A DNA stretch of 33,619 bases from an uncultured Lachnospiraceae bacterium (GCA_902767135.1 CACXGE010000143.1:1-33619), one strand, 5' to 3'. Counted from the first letter of the stretch, positions 1 to 8,397 are shown. Translations and numbers: made by a program. Notes: generated by a model not told the origin, from the letters alone.

Positions 1-46
1 ACGCATGCAAAATTGCCCGATTTTTGTAAAATCTACATTTTCTTAC

Positions 47-71
47 GGTGTCAGCAGTAAATGCTGACACC
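47..71. repeat. Perfect 10-bp inverted repeat upstream of first kinase gene
   Basis: GGTGTCAGCA and TGCTGACACC flank the 5-base loop GTAAA, giving a perfect 10-bp stem about 50 bases before the GTG start of the kinase gene. No T-run follows on either strand, so it does not look like a standard intrinsic terminator. It could be an operator palindrome, a leader hairpin, or an RNA-stability element. I saw no convincing -35/-10 pair in the 120 bases that precede the first gene. Confidence 0.6.
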
Positions 72-120
72 TGTACTGAATAGTTACTAAAGACAATACA
101 GTCAGAAGGAAGGTGAAGAT

Positions 121-1803
121 GTGGCAAATGTGGGTTCTGTAATTGATGGAAAGTACGAAGTATTGAAGCAGATTGGGAAAGGTGGTATGTCCAGGGTATA
201 TCTTGCCATGGATAGACGTTTAAATAAGCAATGGGCCATCAAAGAACTTTGCAGAAAAGAGAGAGATAAAGAAAATGAAATTGTGGTTCAAGGGTTGATT
301 GCAGAAGCTCATCTGATGAAAAAGCTGGATCATCCTGCACTGCCAAGAATTGTGGATATTATCGAGACAAATCAAACAATTTTTATTGTGATGGACTATA
401 TAGAAGGAGAAACACTGCAAACAATATTGAAAAAATATGGTGCACAAGACCAGGAAATGGTCATTGAATGGGCAAAGCAGTTGTGCAGTGTACTTCATTA
501 TTTACATACAAGAAATCCTGCCATTATTTATCGGGATATGAAGCCAGGAAACATTATGGTGACACCCAATGGAAATATTAAGTTGATTGATTTTGGGATA
601 GCCAGAGAATATAAAGAACAGAAGATACAGGATACGGTCAGTTTAGGTACGAAGGGATATGCAGCACCGGAGCAGTTTGGCGGAAAAGGGCAGACGGATG
701 CCAGAACAGATATTTATAGTCTTGGTGTGACCTTGTACCATCTGGTAACAGGAAAAAATCCCAGCGAACCGCCGTATCAACTTTACCCGATACGCTATTG
801 GAATCCATCCCTGTCTGCAGGATTCGAAAAAGTCATTATGAAATGCACACAATTAAATCCTAAAGACCGCTATCAAAATTGTGGTGAGCTTATGTATGCA
901 TTAGAAAACTATGAGAAGGTGGATGATGTATATAGGCGGAGATTGAGAAAGAAAATGGTATATTTCTCGTTAAGCGCTTATATCACATTTTTTTCCTGTG
1001 TTGTGGGCATTGCCGGACAAATCTTAAAGACAAGTGCAGAAAATAAAAGTTATGACTATCTGCTAGAAGAAGCGAAAAGCAGTGTTGATGAAAAAAGGGC
1101 GGAAAAATATTGTGAAAATGCCATTGACTTAAAGTCGGAAGAATTGCAGGCATACTATGATTTGATTGATTTGTACAAAGAAAATGCAAGTTTTACCGTG
1201 GAAGAACAGGAGGTTTTGGCCAGAAAGTTAAATGAAAATCTTGCTGTGTTAAAAGAACAGAAAGAATATCCTGATCTTGCTTTTCAAATAGGGAAATTAT
1301 ACTGGTATTACTACGATTACGGAACCCAAAATGCCAAAGAAGATAACCAGCTGACTAGAATGAAATACTCTATCAAGTGGTTTGAAGATGTAATTTCGCT
1401 GGCAGATAAGGAAGCAGAATATTACAAAATAGCTGAAATATATCATCAAATTGGTGTGTTTAACAGGGATATTGTGCTTGACATGGAAGAAGCCGCGGAC
1501 AAAGGAAAATATCAGCCGTACTTTCGCTCTTTGACTACATTACAGCAGGAACTGACAAAAGAAGAAAGTGATATTGTGATACTGGAATTTGACAGGCTTT
1601 TGCTCAATTCCATAGAAAATTATGGGCGCAAGTTTATGGCAGAAGGAGTATCCAAGGAAGACATGGAACGTTGTTTGCAACAGATGAAAGAAAGCGAAGA
1701 TAGCGTACCCGGTGACACGGAAAAAACACAAAAGATAAAGGCATATATTAATGAGCGCTATGATGAAGTAAAAGAAATGGTGGAGTTGTTATATGCAAGT
1801 TAA
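121..1803 (+). CDS. Transmembrane Ser/Thr protein kinase with extracellular helical-repeat domain (PpkA-like)
   Basis: This is a membrane Hanks-type kinase, 560 aa. The N-terminal kinase domain (about residues 10-270) has all key motifs: glycine loop IGKGGMSRVY (18-27), catalytic lysine K41 in AIKE, catalytic loop YRDMKPGN with D139 and N144, DFG at 157-159, and APEQ in the activation segment. One membrane helix lies at about 279-302. The remaining about 258 residues, predicted outside, are helical and TPR/Sel1-like (for example LAFQIGKLYWYYYDY), not the PASTA repeats of the usual wall-sensing kinase PrkC. The start is GTG, with AGGAAGGTG just upstream. Given FHA and PP2C genes downstream, it probably plays the part PpkA plays in T6SS: phosphorylating an FHA-bound partner in response to an envelope signal. 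Kinase call firm; secretion role inferred. Confidence 0.9.
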   Translation: MANVGSVIDGKYEVLKQIGKGGMSRVYLAMDRRLNKQWAIKELCRKERDKENEIVVQGLIAEAHLMKKLDHPALPRIVDIIETNQTIFIVMDYIEGETLQTILKKYGAQDQEMVIEWAKQLCSVLHYLHTRNPAIIYRDMKPGNIMVTPNGNIKLIDFGIAREYKEQKIQDTVSLGTKGYAAPEQFGGKGQTDARTDIYSLGVTLYHLVTGKNPSEPPYQLYPIRYWNPSLSAGFEKVIMKCTQLNPKDRYQNCGELMYALENYEKVDDVYRRRLRKKMVYFSLSAYITFFSCVVGIAGQILKTSAENKSYDYLLEEAKSSVDEKRAEKYCENAIDLKSEELQAYYDLIDLYKENASFTVEEQEVLARKLNENLAVLKEQKEYPDLAFQIGKLYWYYYDYGTQNAKEDNQLTRMKYSIKWFEDVISLADKEAEYYKIAEIYHQIGVFNRDIVLDMEEAADKGKYQPYFRSLTTLQQELTKEESDIVILEFDRLLLNSIENYGRKFMAEGVSKEDMERCLQQMKESEDSVPGDTEKTQKIKAYINERYDEVKEMVELLYAS

Positions 1804-1840
1804 GGTAAGAATTCGTTGGTTTTGGGTAACAGTTCAGTCA

Positions 1841-1865
1841 GGTCTGCGCATTCACTGCGCTGACC
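1841..1865. repeat. Imperfect 9-bp inverted repeat between kinase and membrane-protein genes
   Basis: GGTCTGCGC and GCGCTGACC pair as a 9-bp stem with one T-T mismatch around the 7-base loop ATTCACT. It lies in the 117-base gap after the kinase stop, the largest gap inside the operon. No U-tract follows. A hairpin here could be a processing or stability element separating the kinase message from the rest. Like the hairpin at 47-71, it sits close to a TGCAAAA-type string. Confidence 0.45.
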
Positions 1866-1920
1866 GTGCAAAAATGTGCATTTAACAAAAATCGGACAGA
1901 TACTGGCTTAGGAGAATTGT

Positions 1921-2346
1921 ATGAGCATAGGATTTTGGGAAACAGTATCCCATGTGGGGTTTACTGTATTTGTGGTTATGCTGGTTGTGACAGCCATATT
2001 GGTGTGGAAATTGCAGATACCGGCAGTATGGGAGGAACTGACAGGGAGGAAACAGCGAAAAGAAATAGAAAAATTGAATGAAAAACCGGCAGCATATGTG
2101 AAAAGATTTTCCTTTCCAATGGAGGAAACAGAAGGAAACAAACCCACAGAACTTCTTGGAAAGACAGAAAAACTGGTGGATGCTCAAATACAGGATGACA
2201 CGAAACTGTTAGAGGAATTTTCATATATTCCAGTGAAGCAGGCAGAAGTAGAGTTTAAGCTGGTGAAAGATGAAGCCTCCATCTCAGAACTTTCAAATCT
2301 TTCTAATCATCAAGAAGAAAATGTTACTGCGTTGTTAAAGCAGTAG
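1921..2346 (+). CDS. Small single-pass membrane protein of unknown function
   Basis: A 141-aa protein that I do not recognise. Residues about 11-30 ([20 protein letters not shown]) form a single membrane helix near the N-terminus. The rest is hydrophilic and rich in Lys and Glu, probably on the cytoplasmic side. GGAG lies 6 bases before the ATG, supporting this start over an upstream out-of-frame reading. It ends 10 bases before the J-domain gene, so the two are likely co-translated. Placement between a membrane kinase and a J-domain protein suggests a membrane anchor or adaptor for the machinery, but nothing in the sequence proves it. Confidence 0.7.
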   Translation: MSIGFWETVSHVGFTVFVVMLVVTAILVWKLQIPAVWEELTGRKQRKEIEKLNEKPAAYVKRFSFPMEETEGNKPTELLGKTEKLVDAQIQDDTKLLEEFSYIPVKQAEVEFKLVKDEASISELSNLSNHQEENVTALLKQ

Positions 2347-2356
2347 GAGGAGAAAA

Positions 2357-2797
2357 ATGAAGACAAATAATCCATACGTTACACTTGGTGTTTCCCAAAA
2401 TGCCAGTCAGCAGGAAATTCGAAAATCATTTCGTGCATTAGCAAAAAAATACCACCCTGATGTGAATCCGGGAAATCCGGAGGCAGAAGAAAAATTTCGG
2501 GAAATTAATGAAGCATATGAGATTCTATCAGATGAGAGAAAACGAAGTAAATTGGATCAGGAGCTTAGCGGTGCATCCGGGGCGCAAAGTGAAAATGTAC
2601 ATACCGATACAAGGAAGCAAAAGAAAAATACTCAGAGATATGAAGGCATGAATTTTGCCAGGTTCGACCATATGTTTGAAGATTTTATGGGGGAACCATT
2701 TCGAAAGGAAAAATCCAAGAAAGCTAATACAGCACAGATGAACTATGCAGATGTAAGTTCAAGTTTTGAAAATTTCTTTGGATTTAAGCCAAAATAG
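2357..2797 (+). CDS. J-domain (DnaJ-like) co-chaperone without zinc-finger region
   Basis: A 146-aa protein with an N-terminal J domain (about residues 4-67) carrying the essential HPD motif (H33-P34-D35) in KYHPDVNPG, then helix III and the [13 protein letters not shown] segment. J domains stimulate ATP hydrolysis by Hsp70-type proteins. The rest, about 80 residues, has no Gly/Phe linker, CxxCxGxG zinc fingers or client-binding domains, so this is not housekeeping DnaJ. The C-terminal part repeats short Phe-centred motifs ([13 protein letters not shown] and FENFFGF), a possible peptide-docking region. AGGAGG precedes the ATG. The likely partner is the atypical Hsp70-like protein encoded at 12453-15134 in the same operon; that pairing is inference. 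Confidence 0.9.
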   Translation: MKTNNPYVTLGVSQNASQQEIRKSFRALAKKYHPDVNPGNPEAEEKFREINEAYEILSDERKRSKLDQELSGASGAQSENVHTDTRKQKKNTQRYEGMNFARFDHMFEDFMGEPFRKEKSKKANTAQMNYADVSSSFENFFGFKPK

Positions 2798-2824
2798 CAG
2801 GCAGAAAGGGCAAAGCATTAGAAA

Positions 2825-4333
2825 ATGAGCACAAGAAAAAAGTATTGTTTGTATGTCACAGGGGTTATGATTTGTTTTATTTTCTGTCTGATTCAACAAA
2901 CAGATAGAATTCTGGCAGAGGAAACAGAAAGGAACTGTGATATTGTGTTTGCGCTGGATATCAGTGGTTCAATGAAAAAAACGGATGAAAACCGTACCGC
3001 TGTGGAAGCAATCAAGATGGTCATAGATATCTGCGATGAAAATGACCGGATTGGCATGGTGGCATACAATGACACCATTGCTTATAGTTTTTCATTGACA
3101 AATCTGGGAAGTCAGGAGCATAGGCAACAGTTGAAGGACATGGTAGATTCCATTGAGTATCAGGGAGAAACAGACATTGGTCTTGGCATCAGGCAGGCAG
3201 TAGAAATGCTTGGAACCCAGGAACAAAACCGGGAAAAGCTGGTAATTCTTCTCTCTGACGGTAAGACAGATTTAGCCCAGAGTACCACAGGAAGAACTTT
3301 AGAGCAGTCCGAAGCAGATTTAAATCAGGCGGTGGCACAGGCAGAAAAAGAAAAAATTGCAATTCATACCATAGGGTTTGCCAATGAATATCTAGAAGAC
3401 AGTGATTACCTTACGATTATCGCTGCCAACACTCAGGGAACCACACATATAGCAGCCAGTCCTTTGCAACTAAACCAGATGATAAATCAGATTCTTTCTT
3501 CTTATAAAGAGGGAGAAAATACGTTAACCCAGGTCATTGACATCAGCGGGGAACTACAGGAAGAACAGATAGAATTAAAGACAAAAAATACAAAAAAAGT
3601 ATATCTAAATATTTTATGTACAGGAGAGATATACCAGCTTGCACTTGGAAATACCACAGGTGAAATTCAGCAATCACAAAAATACGCCATTGTGAAATGG
3701 AATGAGCCAAAAGAAACTTTGGTGAAACTTACATTTCAGGGAAGCCAGGGGGCAAAGATGATCTTAAATATGATAGAGATAAAAGGTGATGAGCCAACTC
3801 CCATACTGTCTTTGTCCCCTACTCCTCCTGTGACCAAAATACCTGTCATTGTTACGTCTGTTCCAGTTCAAAAAGAAAAACAGACACCCCGGATAGGTCT
3901 TGTGGTTCTGGTCATTTGCTGTCTGACGATATGTAGCATATTGTTCATAGTGTATCTGTTTTTCAGGAAAGATAAAAAGCAGAAGTATCCCCAATTTGAC
4001 GGAATGTTGCTGGGAGAATTTATTGATTTAAAAAGCAAAAATGAATCTATTAGTCTTCAGTGGCAGTTGAAGGAATATCCGGAGGAAGGAGTTACATTAA
4101 AGGAACTATTTCACGGAGCAGATTTTCGAGAAGATTTACCGGAACTGGACAGATTATGTTTCTATCCCTATAAGAATCATCAGCTATTATTGGTTCACTG
4201 TATGGAAGGGGGAGTATTTTTGGAAGAGGAAAATATATTTCAAAATAAACCTACACAAATACATGTGGGGGATACTGTTTACATAAGTTTTGCAGAAAAT
4301 TCTTCTGAACTGGAACTTAAGTATACTCTGTAA
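2825..4333 (+). CDS. Membrane-anchored von Willebrand factor A protein with cytoplasmic FHA-like tail
   Basis: A 502-aa surface protein. An N-terminal signal segment (about 8-27) leads into a VWA domain with a full metal-binding MIDAS: DISGS (D45, S47, S49), T116 in GETD, and D145 in LSDG. VWA domains bind protein ligands through the metal. A Pro/Thr/Ser-rich linker around residue 340 precedes a membrane helix at about 357-380. The cytoplasmic C-terminus (about 120 residues) is beta-rich and ends GVFLEEENIF...HVGDTVYISF, like the last strands of an FHA fold, but the phosphothreonine-binding residues are not evident. The upstream GAAAGGG is about 15 bases from the ATG, so translation may be modest. 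The topology links an outside ligand to the cytoplasmic phospho-signalling proteins. VWA call firm; FHA-like tail tentative. Confidence 0.87.
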   Translation: MSTRKKYCLYVTGVMICFIFCLIQQTDRILAEETERNCDIVFALDISGSMKKTDENRTAVEAIKMVIDICDENDRIGMVAYNDTIAYSFSLTNLGSQEHRQQLKDMVDSIEYQGETDIGLGIRQAVEMLGTQEQNREKLVILLSDGKTDLAQSTTGRTLEQSEADLNQAVAQAEKEKIAIHTIGFANEYLEDSDYLTIIAANTQGTTHIAASPLQLNQMINQILSSYKEGENTLTQVIDISGELQEEQIELKTKNTKKVYLNILCTGEIYQLALGNTTGEIQQSQKYAIVKWNEPKETLVKLTFQGSQGAKMILNMIEIKGDEPTPILSLSPTPPVTKIPVIVTSVPVQKEKQTPRIGLVVLVICCLTICSILFIVYLFFRKDKKQKYPQFDGMLLGEFIDLKSKNESISLQWQLKEYPEEGVTLKELFHGADFREDLPELDRLCFYPYKNHQLLLVHCMEGGVFLEEENIFQNKPTQIHVGDTVYISFAENSSELELKYTL

Positions 4334-4344
4334 GGAGCAGAAAG

Positions 4345-5214
4345 ATGGAAATGGATGTATACGATATTGCCCTGCCTAACGGCAGTAAATTAAATAACAG
4401 ATATTTGATTCATCAAGTGTATTACTGGGGTCATACAGGGATTTTATATATGGCAACAGATTGTATTACCAAGGAAATGGTAGCAGTGAAAGAGTTTTGT
4501 CCTTATTTCTATGCCAACAGGGATATGGATGGAAAAACAGTGATATGCAAGGGAAAACGATATGAAAGGACTTTTGTCAGTGCCTATCAAGCATTCAGAC
4601 AGGAATGTGAGATAGTGAAGAAACTTTTGCAGTTAAAGGAAACCAGACAAGGCAGGATTCTAAAGTATAAGGATGACTTTCAGGAAAATAACACCATTTA
4701 TCTGGTTACAGAATTTATAGAAGGTGTCAGTTTGGATGAAATGATTGACAGAGAAATCAATTTTCCATTGAAGGAAAGTATGCATACTTTAGTAAAAACG
4801 GTACGTTCCATACATAGAAAAGGCATTTTTCACCGGGACATCAAACCCTCCAACATCATTTTCAGGGAGGAGGGGGGAATTGTACTCATAGATTTTGGCT
4901 CTGCCTGCTATAAGGAAAATCAGAATTTAGAGGTCAGTTTTGTGAGCAGAGGATTCTCTGCTCCGGAGCTTTATACAAGAGAACCCTCCAGTGTTGTGAC
5001 GGATACATACAGTATCGGTGCCCTGTTATACTTTCTTCTCACCGGAATTCAGATGGCATCTGCAGATGACAGAATAAGGGGAGAAAAAGTAAAGCCTATG
5101 GAGGAATTGGTAGAAGTACCAACAGCCATACGGTGTACTGTCAACAAATGCATTCAATTGGAAAAAAACAAACGCTGGAAATCACTCTGGCTTTTGGAAA
5201 AATTATTAGAATAA
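4345..5214 (+). CDS. Soluble Ser/Thr protein kinase with degenerate glycine loop
   Basis: A 289-aa kinase domain with no membrane segment. Present: lysine K49 in VAVKEF, HRDIKPSN at 163-170, DFG at 183-185, SAPELY, and the D-x-YSIGALLY segment. The stretch VAVKEFCPYFYANRD matches the bacterial kinase subgroup with a KEYFP...RD signature after the lysine. The usual GxGGFG loop is replaced by YYWGHTGILY, so nucleotide binding may be altered even though the catalytic residues remain. It begins 11 bases after the VWA gene and lies directly upstream of the sheath-like gene. It is the second kinase of the cluster and differs from the first by lacking any membrane or sensor part, so it may act on cytoplasmic machine components. 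Confidence 0.88.
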   Translation: MEMDVYDIALPNGSKLNNRYLIHQVYYWGHTGILYMATDCITKEMVAVKEFCPYFYANRDMDGKTVICKGKRYERTFVSAYQAFRQECEIVKKLLQLKETRQGRILKYKDDFQENNTIYLVTEFIEGVSLDEMIDREINFPLKESMHTLVKTVRSIHRKGIFHRDIKPSNIIFREEGGIVLIDFGSACYKENQNLEVSFVSRGFSAPELYTREPSSVVTDTYSIGALLYFLLTGIQMASADDRIRGEKVKPMEELVEVPTAIRCTVNKCIQLEKNKRWKSLWLLEKLLE

Positions 5215-5241
5215 TAAAAATGGATAAAGAAAGGAAAAAAC

Positions 5242-7416
5242 ATGGAAGTAATTACACAAACAAACCGGACGATGCTTTTTGAAGAAATCAATCCGGAAAA
5301 GCTGAATTTATTAACACTTGTAGGAGATGCCAAGGAAGTAGAAAGTTTGGATGATGCCAAAATCCAGGAGATTAATGAAAAACTGTTAGTACGCAGTTTT
5401 GATGAATTTTTAGAAAAATTTGAGCCAGTGGTATATTCCTTTTTTAATGCAGGGACACAGAGTGTTTTGTATACCTTGGAAAAACCGGAAAATATTCCAG
5501 AGGAATTTGTAACGGAAATTCCACTAAATAATCAAAATGATTTCTTAAATATGTTATTTACTTTGATTGATACAAAACGTGCCCAGGGATTAAAAAATGT
5601 AGATTTTAAGTTTGAAAATATCCTGGATATGATATCACCTAAAAAAGTGATGAACGATATCCGTCAGGCACGTAAGGAAATTCATTACCTTTATGAAAAA
5701 TATGAGGAATTAGAAGATGAAGATCCAAAGAAATTAGATATCGGGGATAAATTAAATTACAAATTTGAGGAAGCAAGCCAGAATTACAACAACGTCATGG
5801 CAATGCTTCCATTGGCAATCGAGGACATTAAGACACGACTCTTATTCTCCCAGAACACATCTTCAAAGAGTAATGAGCCATTGAAGCTTGGTGTGTTATC
5901 TATGGGAGAAAACGGAGAATTAAAGGTTTTAGAGGCACCAAAGGAAAAGAAAAACGAACTGATTGCCATTGCGGACAACACCAATGCAGGGCTGATTACT
6001 GCTTTTGAAGAAGACTATGAGGCAGTCAACGAAGAACCATCGGATTATGTAAAAAGTCTTGTAGTAAGAACATTCTGTCCGTTATCTACAGTTACGAACA
6101 ATGAAGTAAATGTGGAAATGGAGGTACAGAACTATAATACATATCTTGAGTTTTATAAGCAGGCAAAAGATGATTTTGTAAAAACCGTTAAGCCATTGGT
6201 AGAAAAACTGCTGGGAATCCGTATGTTTTTTGAACAGTACACCACCAAAAATAAGGAAATGCGGCCAAGCCTTTTAATTACCAATGTGAAATTAGATATG
6301 ATGGTCAGCGCCATGAACATTAAGCGTCTTCAGACTTATCTGAATACGGTGAATACAAAAAATGATTATGAGAATACCGTATGGCTTGCCATTGTCCCAG
6401 AGGTAGAATTAGAAGCTACCAGCAGCGTAAAAATTAAAAGACAGCGATTCAAAGGAAATGAGAAGGTAGAAAAAAGTGGTGCCAACACCATGGAGTCTTT
6501 GACAGCTTTGTTGGAAGCCATTAAGGAATACAGGATTCAGACCTTCTTTAATTTCCAGACAGGTGAAAATACAACGTTTAATTATGTAGCTACTTCAGGA
6601 ATCGATAGCTTTGTAGAAAAAAGTGCACCATTGTTAAAGAAGGATTACAGCGAATTTGTATCTTGTGCTCTGCCAAACTTCACCATTGTGCCAAAAGAAA
6701 AATCCGGTGTGGTGTTAGACAACCGTATGGAGATCAATGAGGATGGAGGAGTGGAATTATCCAAAGCAAGAGAAGACATTATGAAGCTTTGGATTGAGGG
6801 AGTATATATTGGGGCAGCCTATATCGCAGCCGGTATTGTGGCAGCATACCAATGCCCTGAATATTTAAAAGATTTTTATAAGAATGTAACACCTAAGTAT
6901 CCGGGAATTCGATATGACATTGAAGCAGGTGAACATTCCTTAAAAACTACCACAACCATGTCACAGGAGATTACCGGATTTACAAATGCCATTAAAAATG
7001 CCATTAACAATAAAGGATTTGGTTTTGTATTCGCCTCTGAAAACAGTCAGATTCAAGGAAAAGAAGTTAAGAGTATTACAGTTTACAAAGCTAGAACCAT
7101 GGCTATGGTAGATGATAATTATGATTCTTTATATAAATCTATGATGAGTACCTATGTGGAGAGAATCTTACGTTATGTCAGCAATGACTTTAAACAGGAA
7201 AACGTGGTGAAATTCTTTAGTAATCACCCACAGAGCCAGCGTTCCTTATGGAATAATGACAACCAGTTTGTGAATGCCATTATCCAGGAAGGGGACGAAT
7301 TAGACTGTGTGGTTGATGAAGCAACCAACACCTGTGATATCCGCTTAGGATTCAATGGCAATGTAAAGAATTTAAGAGTATCTGTCACAAAAGCTACATC
7401 TTCAGCAAAAGCGTAG
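5242..7416 (+). CDS. Contractile sheath-like protein (TssB-TssC-type, apparently fused)
   Basis: A 724-aa cytoplasmic protein with no membrane segment. I read it as a remote sheath homologue. The N-terminal part (about 15-130) has LLTLVGDAKE followed by FDEFLEKFEPVV, resembling TssB's LLVLGDF and DF.P.. signatures. The C-terminal part resembles TssC: LLGIRMFFEQY, a glycine/alanine-rich core AAYIAAGIVAAYQCPEYL, and a closing YVERILRYVSNDF element like the TssC R.vHYLKv motif, ending in beta strands suited to strand exchange. Separate TssB (about 165 aa) plus TssC (about 495 aa) would total about 660 aa, so a fusion fits. A charged helical insert lies at about 130-205. The next genes encode tube proteins. 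A paralogue is encoded at 19613-21646. The alternative is an unrelated structural protein; the context favours a sheath. Confidence 0.62.
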   Translation: MEVITQTNRTMLFEEINPEKLNLLTLVGDAKEVESLDDAKIQEINEKLLVRSFDEFLEKFEPVVYSFFNAGTQSVLYTLEKPENIPEEFVTEIPLNNQNDFLNMLFTLIDTKRAQGLKNVDFKFENILDMISPKKVMNDIRQARKEIHYLYEKYEELEDEDPKKLDIGDKLNYKFEEASQNYNNVMAMLPLAIEDIKTRLLFSQNTSSKSNEPLKLGVLSMGENGELKVLEAPKEKKNELIAIADNTNAGLITAFEEDYEAVNEEPSDYVKSLVVRTFCPLSTVTNNEVNVEMEVQNYNTYLEFYKQAKDDFVKTVKPLVEKLLGIRMFFEQYTTKNKEMRPSLLITNVKLDMMVSAMNIKRLQTYLNTVNTKNDYENTVWLAIVPEVELEATSSVKIKRQRFKGNEKVEKSGANTMESLTALLEAIKEYRIQTFFNFQTGENTTFNYVATSGIDSFVEKSAPLLKKDYSEFVSCALPNFTIVPKEKSGVVLDNRMEINEDGGVELSKAREDIMKLWIEGVYIGAAYIAAGIVAAYQCPEYLKDFYKNVTPKYPGIRYDIEAGEHSLKTTTTMSQEITGFTNAIKNAINNKGFGFVFASENSQIQGKEVKSITVYKARTMAMVDDNYDSLYKSMMSTYVERILRYVSNDFKQENVVKFFSNHPQSQRSLWNNDNQFVNAIIQEGDELDCVVDEATNTCDIRLGFNGNVKNLRVSVTKATSSAKA

Positions 7417-7468
7417 CACAGCAAAAGTAATTACCGGAGCAGCAGCTTCGTTAATTAAATATATTATA

Positions 7469-7474
7469 GGGAGG
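7469..7474 (+). promoter_or_regulatory. Strong ribosome binding site of first tube gene
   Basis: GGGAGG, 7 bases before the ATG at 7482, is among the strongest ribosome binding sites in the window, as expected for an abundant tube subunit. It lies in a 65-base gap containing an A/T-rich stretch (about 7450-7468). Confidence 0.7.
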
Positions 7475-7481
7475 ATCCGAG

Positions 7482-7910
7482 ATGGGATTTAGAGTAAAAA
7501 TCGAAGCAAACGAAACAATTGAACTAGGCTTAGAAGCTGTTCAGTCTGTCACCTTTATCACAGACACACCAAATGACAGTAACGCCCGCTCCACCGATTT
7601 AGGAATGAGTATGCTGATTAAGGGGAAAATTCTTGCGGCTATCAACGGAGCAGCAGCAGACGCCACTTTAAAGCTTCCAAAATGGGCATTAGTTCCGGCG
7701 GAGGATTTAAAGAGCTACGGCAAGGTAGTAGTAGAAGTATTATCTGGAAGTAAAGTGGTCAGAGAAATCACGCTAGATTGCGCATATGTGGTAGATTACA
7801 AGGAAGTTTTTGGTGATACCACTGGTGTTGGAACCTTTAGTCTGTTGGTAAGACAGAAAAAAGATCTCAATACCAATGTGTCATACAAGGGCGGATTTGC
7901 AGCAGAATAG
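7482..7910 (+). CDS. Tube protein 1 (Hcp/phage tail-tube-like)
   Basis: A 142-aa beta-rich protein starting MGFRVKI. I read it as the inner tube subunit stacked inside the sheath. Signs are the small size, alternating beta strands, a DTPNDSNARSTDLG loop near residue 30, a WALVPAED segment around residue 70, and the closing strand GVGTFSLLVRQKKD; tube proteins of T6SS and phage tails share such a single beta-sandwich layout. It is a little shorter than typical Hcp (about 160-170 aa). It directly follows the sheath-like gene, and its paralogue starts 12 bases after its stop. There is no signal peptide, as expected for a tube protein. The fold is not proven from motifs alone. Confidence 0.68.
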   Translation: MGFRVKIEANETIELGLEAVQSVTFITDTPNDSNARSTDLGMSMLIKGKILAAINGAAADATLKLPKWALVPAEDLKSYGKVVVEVLSGSKVVREITLDCAYVVDYKEVFGDTTGVGTFSLLVRQKKDLNTNVSYKGGFAAE

Positions 7911-7922
7911 GAGGAATAAAAG

Positions 7923-8336
7923 ATGGGATTTATCATTAAAGTAGGCGGAATCAGTTTGGGAGTAGAAACGGTACAGACAGTTGATTTTGAGGTGGATACA
8001 CCTAAGGATTCCAATGCTAAAACTACAGATATGGGCGTTACCATGACCATTACCGGAAAAGTCTTGACCATATTAGACGATGGTACAGAAGAAACCGTAG
8101 ACTTAGCATTATGGTCCATGGTTCCTGCAGAAAAGTCGGATTGCTACCGCACCGTGACAGTGGATGTGATTGCGGCAGGACAGGTAGTGAGAAATTATGA
8201 ATTAAAGAATGCCTTTGTGGTAGAGTACGATGAGGTGTATGGAGATACCGAAGGTGTAGGTACTTTTAAACTGGTAGTCAGACAGAAAAAAGACAAATTA
8301 AAAGACGTAACTATTAACGGCGGTTATAGCAATTAA
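7923..8336 (+). CDS. Tube protein 2 (paralogue of the upstream tube gene)
   Basis: A 137-aa paralogue of the preceding protein. Both share MGF..K, SLGVETVQ/ELGLEAVQ, DTPxDSNAxxTDxG, GK.L, VPAE, VVR, VV.Y.EV.GDT.GVGTF.L.VRQKKD and a GG near the end. The differences lie mostly in the loop around residue 55, where tube 1 has INGAAADA, and in an N-terminal 3-residue gap. AGGAGG overlaps the stop codon of tube 1, so the two should be made in comparable amounts. Two tandem tube proteins could form a mixed tube, or one could be specialised as an initiator next to the baseplate or as a cargo-carrying ring. The gene is followed by a strong hairpin at 8355-8377. Confidence 0.68.
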   Translation: MGFIIKVGGISLGVETVQTVDFEVDTPKDSNAKTTDMGVTMTITGKVLTILDDGTEETVDLALWSMVPAEKSDCYRTVTVDVIAAGQVVRNYELKNAFVVEYDEVYGDTEGVGTFKLVVRQKKDKLKDVTINGGYSN

Positions 8337-8354
8337 TAGGGAATGGTAAGGGCG

Positions 8355-8377
8355 AGGAGAAACAAGGGGTTTCTCCT
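8355..8377. promoter_or_regulatory. Perfect 9-bp hairpin after the tube genes (attenuator or 3'-end stabiliser)
   Basis: AGGAGAAAC and GTTTCTCCT pair perfectly around the loop AAGGG, and the stem can extend outward through a G-U pair and a GGC/GCC match with a bulge. The run after it is CTTTGCCTG with no clear U-tract, so termination is probably partial at best. The hairpin separates the sheath/tube genes, needed in high copy, from the regulatory genes downstream. It could protect the upstream 3' end after processing or reduce read-through. Confidence 0.6.
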
Positions 8378-8397
8378 TTGCCTGATTAAAAGGAGTT

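Noticed and set aside
1866..2081. Small + strand open frame overlapping the membrane-protein gene
   Set aside because: No ribosome binding site, no recognisable features, and mostly inside the better-supported gene at 1921-2346.
7447..7467. Possible promoter before the tube genes (TTCGTT and TATTAT)
   Set aside because: The two elements are only 9 bases apart and no better -35 sits 17 bases upstream, so the A/T-rich stretch is not supported as a promoter.
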